A DNA stretch of 12,337 nt from NCBI GenBank assembly GCA_029935135.1, contig JAOZKX010000026.1:1-12337 (forward strand), read 5' to 3'. The notes under the pieces were generated by a model. The model saw only the letters and a list, made by a program, of their open reading frames with translations, was not told the origin of the DNA and did no database searches. This DNA is from Desulfocapsa sp. (GTDB lineage: Bacteria > Desulfobacterota > Desulfobulbia > Desulfobulbales > Desulfocapsaceae). How positions within the stretch are numbered: position 1 is the stretch's first letter; each line of letters begins with the position of its first letter. This document shows positions 7,933 to 12,337 of this stretch, piece by piece. The position numbers and the translations under genes were made by a program.

Positions 7933-8612
7933 CAGTCTGTTTTTGCCGCTGGAAGAACTATGGCAGTTTGAAAAAGGATTCCCAGCTCATCATCGTTACC
8001 ATTGGCAAAGCGAAGGGTGAGGCGGATAAGTTTTGGAAGCAGCTCAGCGGCATCACCGTCCTCATCACCCGCCTCCTTATCCTCATCGCTATCGGCCCAT
8101 GTCTCTTTTTCTGTTCCTTCCCCGTCCTGATAGTCAAAGGCGACTTCGAGAAGTGTGTCACTAAGCAGGAGGGCGGATGTCTTCTCAGTTTTTTCTTCAT
8201 CGTCCTCGCCTGTTGTCACAGCTTGCTGTGAACGGTAGATAGACAGAGTCTTTGTTTCGGAATCTTCCTCGACTTGATAGCTGATAATGGAATGGCCGCT
8301 GTTTACCTGCCAGGGATGAAATTTGACACTGGCAGTGGATGTGAACTCCAGACTGTCTGCCCGGTGTCCATTGATGGTATCACTTGTTCCCGTAAAAAGT
8401 GATGTTTCTCCGGGGTAAAAGGATTCCAGGTCTTCCCGAATTCGTTCCATGGCTGTCTGGGCCTGACTGTAGATTTCAGATTGTGAAGTTGCTCCTCCTA
8501 TAATACGAAAACTTGCATTATAGGAGGAGTAGGCAAGGCCGATGACGATGGCAAAGATAGAGATTGCCATCAGGATTTCCAACAGGGTAAAGCCGTTATT
8601 GTTCGTCTTCAT
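7932..8612 (-). CDS. gspJ: T2SS minor pseudopilin GspJ
   Basis: GspJ is a tip-complex pseudopilin that contacts GspI and GspK. The 226-residue prepilin has a 7-residue leader (MKTNNNG) cut before FTLLEILMAISIF, with Glu at mature position 5 and a hydrophobic helix to about residue 30. The globular beta-rich domain follows. Residues about 160-185 form an acidic stretch rich in Asp and Glu, before a final strand region (LIRLTLRFANG). The start overlaps the 3' end of gspI by 17 bp and has AAGG about 6 bases upstream. GspJ and GspI are both class III prepilins; the longer size and the place between gspI and gspK decide for GspJ. Confidence 0.93.
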   Translation of the reverse strand: MKTNNNGFTLLEILMAISIFAIVIGLAYSSYNASFRIIGGATSQSEIYSQAQTAMERIREDLESFYPGETSLFTGTSDTINGHRADSLEFTSTASVKFHPWQVNSGHSIISYQVEEDSETKTLSIYRSQQAVTTGEDDEEKTEKTSALLLSDTLLEVAFDYQDGEGTEKETWADSDEDKEAGDEDGDAAELLPKLIRLTLRFANGNDDELGILFQTAIVLPAAKTD

Positions 8613-9003
8613 CCTGTACCTTCACATAGGTGTCGATCTGGTAGCTGTACAGCTCGTCTCCCCAATGTATTGTTACTGTCAGCTGCTGAAGTTTCCCCTC
8701 CAGTGGTTGCATAACTTCCGAGTCACCCAAAAAAGCCTCTTCAGTGCTGAGTTCCCAGGTGAATCCTGAAAAATCATCACCAAAGTCACCCATACCTGTC
8801 ATCGGTTCTTGTGCCGCCTGGAATTCAGCCAGTTTCATGCGTGCCAGCAGTGGTGCCTGAATGTTAAAGCGGGTTTCTGCAGCAAGGGAGACACTTGCAG
8901 ATTGGGAACCAAAAAGGGAGGTGAGGGCAATGGCCAGAATTGCCACGGCAACCATTACTTCAAGAAGGGTGAATCCCGCTGTTGTTCTTTGCTGTTCCTT
9001 CAT
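8596..9003 (-). CDS. gspI: T2SS minor pseudopilin GspI
   Basis: GspI is the small pseudopilin that nucleates the tip complex with GspJ and GspK. The 135-residue prepilin has a 10-residue leader (MKEQQRTTAG), is cut before FTLLEVMVAVAILAIAL, and has Glu at mature position 5. The sequence AETRFNIQAPLLARMKLAE (41-59) resembles the family's post-helix region, and a short globular beta domain ends the protein. Size is normal for GspI. The gene starts 3 bp after the gspH stop (TAG CCC ATG) in the same reading frame. It shows no Shine-Dalgarno sequence, so re-initiation after gspH is likely. Confidence 0.93.
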   Translation of the reverse strand: MKEQQRTTAGFTLLEVMVAVAILAIALTSLFGSQSASVSLAAETRFNIQAPLLARMKLAEFQAAQEPMTGMGDFGDDFSGFTWELSTEEAFLGDSEVMQPLEGKLQQLTVTIHWGDELYSYQIDTYVKVQDEDEQ

Positions 9004-9006
9004 GGG

Positions 9007-9513
9007 CTAGTGAAAACTCGAAGCTTGATCAAGGATTTTGATACGGTGCAGAAAGGGAGAGATCAGCAGGGTGATTGTGTCGTTTTTCCGGTCCACAAGT
9101 TGAATGCTTGTCTGGTCCATATAGCCCTGTTTGGAAATCCAGAGACCATCTTTTTCGGGACTATGCTCGTCGCTTGCATTTGCCTGTTCTACTCTCTGTA
9201 TCCGGATTCCTGCTGGCAGGCTAATCGCATTGCCGGAGGGGCCTGCTGACTGTTCATCTGTCTCGGCCGGCTGGTACCAGAGTTTTTGCTGTGCCGGATC
9301 AATGTGGATGATATACGGCGTGCGTTCCCGAATTGCTTTGCTGCGGCCAGACTGAATAAGGGAAATAACCTTCCTTGATCCGGCAGCAAGCTGGTCACTC
9401 ACTATGGAATGGCGCAGGGTGGGAATAGAAATGGCAAGACTAATGGAAACTAACAGCGCAACGATAAGCAGTTCCAGCAGGGTGAAGCCATGCTGGTCTG
9501 CTTGATAAGACAA
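9007..9513 (-). CDS. gspH: T2SS minor pseudopilin GspH (TTG start)
   Basis: GspH is a minor pseudopilin thought to join the tip complex to the GspG filament. The prepilin is cut at HG^FTLLELLIVALLVS, with Glu at mature position 5. A GspH-type beta-rich domain follows, including SGRSKAIRERTPYIIHID, the post-helix region typical of the family. No ATG exists in frame before the cleavage site. Two TTG codons are possible: 9528 (14-residue leader) and 9513 (9-residue leader MSYQADQHG). I chose 9513 because AGGA lies 7 bases upstream, while the 9528 codon has only GGGAG at 12 bases. The gspG stop (TAA) is in the same frame just upstream, so no longer start is possible. The C-terminus ends beside gspI. 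Confidence 0.9.
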   Translation of the reverse strand: MSYQADQHGFTLLELLIVALLVSISLAISIPTLRHSIVSDQLAAGSRKVISLIQSGRSKAIRERTPYIIHIDPAQQKLWYQPAETDEQSAGPSGNAISLPAGIRIQRVEQANASDEHSPEKDGLWISKQGYMDQTSIQLVDRKNDTITLLISPFLHRIKILDQASSFH

Positions 9514-9520
9514 GACTTGA

Positions 9521-9524
9521 TCCT
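9521..9524 (-). promoter_or_regulatory. Ribosome-binding site deciding the gspH start
   Basis: AGGA on the minus strand (within GCAGGAT) lies 7 bases before the TTG at 9513 and inside the codons that would follow the TTG at 9528. It favours the downstream TTG as the gspH start. Confidence 0.45.
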
Positions 9525-9531
9525 GCAAGGA

Positions 9532-9948
9532 TTATTCAGTCTCCCAGTTATTTATATCTGCATCTGCATCTTCCCCGCCCGATTCTCCATCAAGGCCATA
9601 GGATGTAATATCAAAATCAGAATGGCTGCCGGGGCTGAGATAGACATAGTCGTTGTCCCATGGGTCTGTCGGAACTTTTTTCATATAGCCGCCCTTACGC
9701 CATTTTTTTGCCAGTCTTCCTGAGGCGGGTGCAGTTACCAGGGCCTGCAAGCCCTGATCTGTAGTTGGGTAGGAGCCATTATCCAGTCTGTACATCTCCA
9801 GTGCCGTTCCAAGGGCGCTCATCTGTGATTCGGCCATGGTTCTTTTTGCCTCATCCGGACGGCCCATGATGCGTGGCCCAACATAGCCAGCAAGGATACC
9901 GATGATGACCAGAACAACAAGGAGTTCAATAAGGGTAAAGCCGGACAT
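9532..9948 (-). other. gspG: GspG major pseudopilin moiety of the fusion
   Basis: This 138-residue segment is a complete GspG by itself. MSG^FTLIELLVVLVIIGILAG is cut before Phe, with Glu at mature position 5. The family's conserved region with the YRLDNGSYP and TDQGLQAL motifs follows, then a PTDPW turn and an acidic C-terminal loop (DGESGGEDADADINNW) that resembles the calcium site. It could be made separately from the ATG at 9948, but no Shine-Dalgarno sequence precedes that codon: the upstream bases are a C7 run and GTACATGGT. Cleavage of the fused precursor by prepilin peptidase is the other route to a normal mature GspG. Confidence 0.92.
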
Positions 9949-12105
9949 ACCATGTACGGGGGGGCTACTATGGGCTTTGATTTTTTTCTTGCTGCTGTTT
10001 ATCAAAAACAGGAGCAGGATAAAGAGAGTGAGACCGGCCAGCTGCAGGGCCAGATAAGGATTCAGGCTCAGGTAGCTGAGTGTCGTTAATGGTGCCAGGA
10101 GGCAGCGGGTTGCTGCCTGCAGGAGTGGGCGCTCTGCTATGATTTGTGCCAGTGGTGGAGAAAACTGGTAATAGGTATCGATGAATTTTCTCCCCAGAAC
10201 AGAGGGCTTTAAGTAGGCGTCCCGGAACTGGCGGAGGATTTTGACCTGAGTCTTGTCCTGGCTGGTAAAGGCAGCAGTGGCAATGAAGCAGGCATCGTTG
10301 GTGGTGAATTGGAATTCGTTGCCATAGATAACGGAGTCATCGGAGAGTTTCCCGTAGGCTCTGGCATAGTAGGTTGTGCCAGCAATCATCTGGATAAGGT
10401 CAGTACGGAATTCACCCAGTCCATCTCCGTCTTTTGTACACCATTCTTTGACTGTGTCTGTTTTGAAAAGATCTGATATATCTTTTCCATCGTCGTCAGT
10501 ATCTGTAGTTGTGGTTGTAGTTGGCGTTTCTGGGGCTGAGTCAAAGCTGTCTTTCCAGGTGGCCCCTGGAGTAATGGCATAGCAGACACCCCGTTGGGTA
10601 ACGGTGGTTTCGGGGATATTGTTGTTGCGTATATATCCGCCACTGGCCGCACTGTTACGGGTAACATGTGTGGGGAGAGTGGTGGCGATATAGTATCCCC
10701 ATGTGTCGACACCATTGGAGGCCCGCAAAAATGATAGCTGGTCACTCGTAAAGCTGAGGAGGGCAAAGTCTGAATCTTTACCGTTCTCTGCTGTACCTGC
10801 TACCAGAATTTTCCCGTTCTTCAGGGCGATAAGGCTGTTGGCGACATCGTTGTACTGGTTGAAGTCTGTTAATGTGTAGTTTTTCAGGGGGGCTGTAGTG
10901 GTTATTTCGTCGCTGTAACTTTTTTCAATAACCAGAGCCTTGACAGTGATTGACTGGGATTTTTCTTCTTCACCAGCTGTTGCAGCTGGCAGACTGTTTG
11001 AAATTTCGTGACCATTTGCACTGTAATGGAGAAGAATGAAATCTGTATCTGAGCCTTTACTGCCTGATCCCGCAAGATAGATCGTGCTGTCTTCCGCCAT
11101 GGTCAGTGAGTTGGCAATCGTGTCATTGCCAAGATCCGTGAGAACGAAGCTGCCATTATTAAATGTCGGGTCAAGTGCTCCCGTTTCTGTGAATCCTGCC
11201 AGGAGAATAGAACGATAGGAAACGCCCTCAACTGCACCTGTGGCCACTACCTTCCCGTTGTCAACAGCGATAAGATCGTTGAAGAGGGAGTTTTGGTCCT
11301 CTGGGCCAGACAATACTACGCCGTTTTCTCCATAAGCACTATCAACTCGTCCATTGGCGAGAAAAGAAAAAAGTGCTGCCCGTACAACAGTGGATTCTTT
11401 TGTCGAGCCGGCCAGCAGGATATGACCGTTTTCCTGCAGGATTGCCCCGCGGGCTGTTGCCTCGTATCCCTCTGTTCCTGTGAGCATGCCGTGATCGGCA
11501 AAGGAAGTGTCTGGAGAACCATCACTGTGTAAGCGGGCAAGAAAAAGATCTTTTTCTGTGTTGAGGATGCGACTACCGGCAAGAATGATCTTTCCATCTT
11601 CCTGGATGAGTATGCTGTGGGCACTGTCGTCACTGTTTGCAATGGGGAGAGTGAGCTGGCCGTCGTCATCAAAATCCATATCCAGGATACCGTCACTGTG
11701 CAGGCGGATAATAGCGACATCTGTACTGCCATTATTCTCTGTTGTGCCCGCCACCAGAATTTTTCCATCTTTCTGAACGGCAATGGCAAGACCGGTATCA
11801 TTCCCGGAACCCACTGCAATAGTAACCTGTCCTGAATAGTTAAAGCCTGTATCAATCGTTCCGTCACTGTTGTAACGGGCAACGGCAATATCTGTGTCGG
11901 CGCCGTTTTCACTCTGACCTGCTATTATGATCTTACCGTCTGTCTGAACGGTGATGGCATAGGCTTTATCATCATAGATGGAAAAGTCGGTGGTCAGTTG
12001 TCCATTTTCTCCAAATTGTGGATCAAGATCTGCCTGAGCCGGGGAAAGGGCAGGAACAGATAAGCCGAAAAAAATAGTCAAACATATAAGTACAAAGCGT
12101 TTCAT
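9532..12105 (-). CDS. gspG: Delta-60 propeller / CFI-box protein fused to pseudopilin GspG
   Basis: One uninterrupted 857-codon ORF joins two proteins. In order: Sec signal peptide 1-25 (MKRFVLICLT..., cut after AQA); seven delta-60-type repeats, about 45-457, likely a seven-bladed beta-propeller; an Fn3-like domain, about 470-602, holding a Thr run, a DxDxDG loop (535-540) and TTYYARAY (577-584); a CFI-box domain opening CFIATAAF (606-613) with LRQFRDAYL and GRKFIDTYY; a membrane helix, about 682-703, with a KKKIK tail; then a full GspG prepilin at 720-857. GspG is the major pseudopilin of the T2SS filament. The function of the propeller part is unknown. ATG at 12105 is chosen because it opens a clean signal peptide and lies about 39 bases after the predicted transcript start. 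An in-frame TTG at 12141 would lie almost on that start site. The ribosome-binding site is weak (ACAGG, 9-base spacing). The fusion could be real or an assembly artefact at the C7 run. Confidence 0.85.
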   Translation of the reverse strand: MKRFVLICLTIFFGLSVPALSPAQADLDPQFGENGQLTTDFSIYDDKAYAITVQTDGKIIIAGQSENGADTDIAVARYNSDGTIDTGFNYSGQVTIAVGSGNDTGLAIAVQKDGKILVAGTTENNGSTDVAIIRLHSDGILDMDFDDDGQLTLPIANSDDSAHSILIQEDGKIILAGSRILNTEKDLFLARLHSDGSPDTSFADHGMLTGTEGYEATARGAILQENGHILLAGSTKESTVVRAALFSFLANGRVDSAYGENGVVLSGPEDQNSLFNDLIAVDNGKVVATGAVEGVSYRSILLAGFTETGALDPTFNNGSFVLTDLGNDTIANSLTMAEDSTIYLAGSGSKGSDTDFILLHYSANGHEISNSLPAATAGEEEKSQSITVKALVIEKSYSDEITTTAPLKNYTLTDFNQYNDVANSLIALKNGKILVAGTAENGKDSDFALLSFTSDQLSFLRASNGVDTWGYYIATTLPTHVTRNSAASGGYIRNNNIPETTVTQRGVCYAITPGATWKDSFDSAPETPTTTTTTDTDDDGKDISDLFKTDTVKEWCTKDGDGLGEFRTDLIQMIAGTTYYARAYGKLSDDSVIYGNEFQFTTNDACFIATAAFTSQDKTQVKILRQFRDAYLKPSVLGRKFIDTYYQFSPPLAQIIAERPLLQAATRCLLAPLTTLSYLSLNPYLALQLAGLTLFILLLFLINSSKKKIKAHSSPPVHGMSGFTLIELLVVLVIIGILAGYVGPRIMGRPDEAKRTMAESQMSALGTALEMYRLDNGSYPTTDQGLQALVTAPASGRLAKKWRKGGYMKKVPTDPWDNDYVYLSPGSHSDFDITSYGLDGESGGEDADADINNWETE
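9958..9964 (-). repeat. C7 homopolymer at the fusion junction
   Basis: Seven consecutive C (G on the plus strand) encode the Pro-Pro region between the CFI-box tail and the GspG start. One extra C would end the upstream protein at a TGA (9928-9926) 21-23 bases into gspG, leaving overlapping separate genes. One fewer C would put the upstream protein out of frame with gspG and extend it across much of that gene. Confidence 0.9.
9997..10290 (-). other. CFI-box domain and C-terminal membrane anchor
   Basis: The segment begins with CFIATAAF, then an LRQFRDAYL element, a GRKFIDTYYQFSPPLAQII element, a hydrophobic amphipathic stretch, and a membrane helix of about 22 residues before Lys-Lys-Lys-Ile-Lys. 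This matches what I know as the CFI-box-CTERM domain, which normally ends its proteins and is proposed to act in sorting or anchoring. Here it is followed by GspG. The positive tail predicts that it faces the cytoplasm. Confidence 0.75.
10735..11973 (-). repeat. Seven delta-60 (DUF5122-like) protein repeats
   Basis: Units start near residues 45, 102, 159, 214, 272, 327 and 418 of the fusion, at 55-58-residue spacing except for a 91-residue step before the last. Each has the pattern A-x-x-I-x-x-x-(D/N)-G-K-I-x-x-A-G followed by an (A/L)-R-x-x-x-(D/N)-G element. The set suits a seven-bladed propeller with an insert at about 369-410 between blades 6 and 7. At DNA level the repeats are diverged. 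Confidence 0.82.
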
Positions 12106-12150
12106 AGCTGAAAACCTGTGTGAAGTGAGTAAAAAGAACAATAATATTCT

Positions 12151-12179
12151 ATTATATCAAATAAAAGTTGGCAAATCAA
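12151..12179 (-). promoter_or_regulatory. Sigma70-type promoter for the fusion and downstream gsp genes
   Basis: On the minus strand TTGATT (12174-12179) is followed after 17 bases by a perfect TATAAT (12151-12156). Transcription would begin near 12144, giving a leader of about 39 bases before the ATG at 12105. It lies after the gspF stop, in an AT-rich part of the 137-bp gap. It may let the fusion and the genes after it be expressed apart from gspF. No clear terminator or operator is seen in the rest of this gap. Confidence 0.65.
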
Positions 12180-12242
12180 GGATTTATGGCAAGGTGGCGT
12201 CGTGGCCGGTTTTCGGAGTAAGGCTTTGTATCTGCGGTTTAT

Positions 12243-12337
12243 TTATATCATCTGGTTCATTTCGAAAATGGGAAGCAGGATGGAGAGTACCACAAAACCT
12301 ACGGCGTCACCCTTGGAAGTAATCATAATGGGTTCTT
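12243..12337 (-). CDS. gspF: T2SS inner-membrane platform protein GspF, C-terminal end (partial)
   Basis: Only the last 30 codons are present, with the 5' part beyond the window edge. The peptide EPIMI...VGFVVLSILLPIFEMNQMI matches the very conserved last membrane helix and tail of GspF, the polytopic inner-membrane protein at the centre of the assembly platform. The stop is TAA at 12245-12243. Between EPIMI and VGF the residues are TSKGDA. Hydrophobic residues are usual there, so a Lys and an Asp inside the helix are odd, although the spacing is conserved and no frameshift is indicated. Its position before the GspG-encoding ORF agrees with the common F-G order. Confidence 0.85.
   Translation of the reverse strand, partial: EPIMITSKGDAVGFVVLSILLPIFEMNQMI

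Noticed and set aside
12106..12141. Twelve extra N-terminal codons for the fusion from an in-frame TTG at 12141.
   Set aside because: The TTG would sit about 3 bases after the predicted transcript start, and the extension would spoil a clean signal peptide that begins at the ATG at 12105.
12180..12242. A possible terminator after gspF from the GGC/GCC and GTGGC repeats.
   Set aside because: The pairing is too short and no T-run follows on the minus strand, so no terminator is called.
12125..12322. A plus-strand ORF of 65 codons at the window edge.
   Set aside because: It is antisense to the gspF C-terminus and the promoter region, and no start signal or family resemblance is visible.
1..12337. 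CRISPR arrays, tRNAs, insertion sequences or phage genes.
   Set aside because: No spaced direct repeats, cloverleaf sequences, transposase or integrase motifs, or terminal inverted repeats were seen; the only tandem repeats are coding repeats within gspK and the propeller.

Overview
The window is almost entirely one type II secretion system (T2SS) locus, read on the minus strand. In transcription order, from high to low coordinates, it holds: the 3' end of gspF; a long fused ORF ending in GspG; then gspH, gspI, gspJ, gspK, gspL, gspM, gspN, gspC, gspD; and the first 217 codons of gspE, cut off by the window edge. No tRNA, rRNA, CRISPR array, transposase or plus-strand gene is supported. The organism must be a diderm (Gram-negative) bacterium, because an outer-membrane secretin is encoded. 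The Leptospira/deltaproteobacterial-type GspN, the delta-60 repeats, the CFI-box domain and the moderate GC content suggest a Desulfobacterota member, perhaps a Desulfobulbales relative. That placement is inference.

Layout: gspF ends at 12243. A 137-bp gap follows and carries a good sigma70-type promoter (TTGATT, 17 bp, TATAAT). Then come the fused ORF (12105 to 9532), the minor pseudopilin genes gspH-I-J-K with 1-17 bp overlaps or 3-bp gaps, and a 102-bp gap with a hairpin/T-run and a possible promoter. After that lie the inner-membrane assembly genes gspL-M-N-C, the secretin gspD and the ATPase gspE. Most junctions are ATGA, TAATG or TGATG overlaps, which points to translational coupling.

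How the products fit together: GspE powers GspF, GspL and GspM in the inner membrane. These assemble the GspG pseudopilus, tipped by GspH, I, J and K. GspC links the platform to the GspD secretin. GspN is an AsmA-like accessory protein.

The most unusual item is the fused ORF. A Sec signal peptide, seven delta-60 repeats (probable seven-bladed beta-propeller), an Fn3-like domain, a CFI-box domain and a transmembrane segment with a basic tail run in frame, without a stop, into a complete GspG prepilin. The predicted topology puts the prepilin-peptidase site (MSG^F) on the cytoplasmic side. One translation product could therefore be cut into an exported propeller protein and the major pseudopilin. 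A run of seven C at the junction makes either a frame-slippage switch or a sequencing indel possible. Other oddities are a TPR extension on GspD, a GspC without a PDZ domain, a repeat insert in GspK, and a gene order that is a rotation of the canonical C-to-N order.
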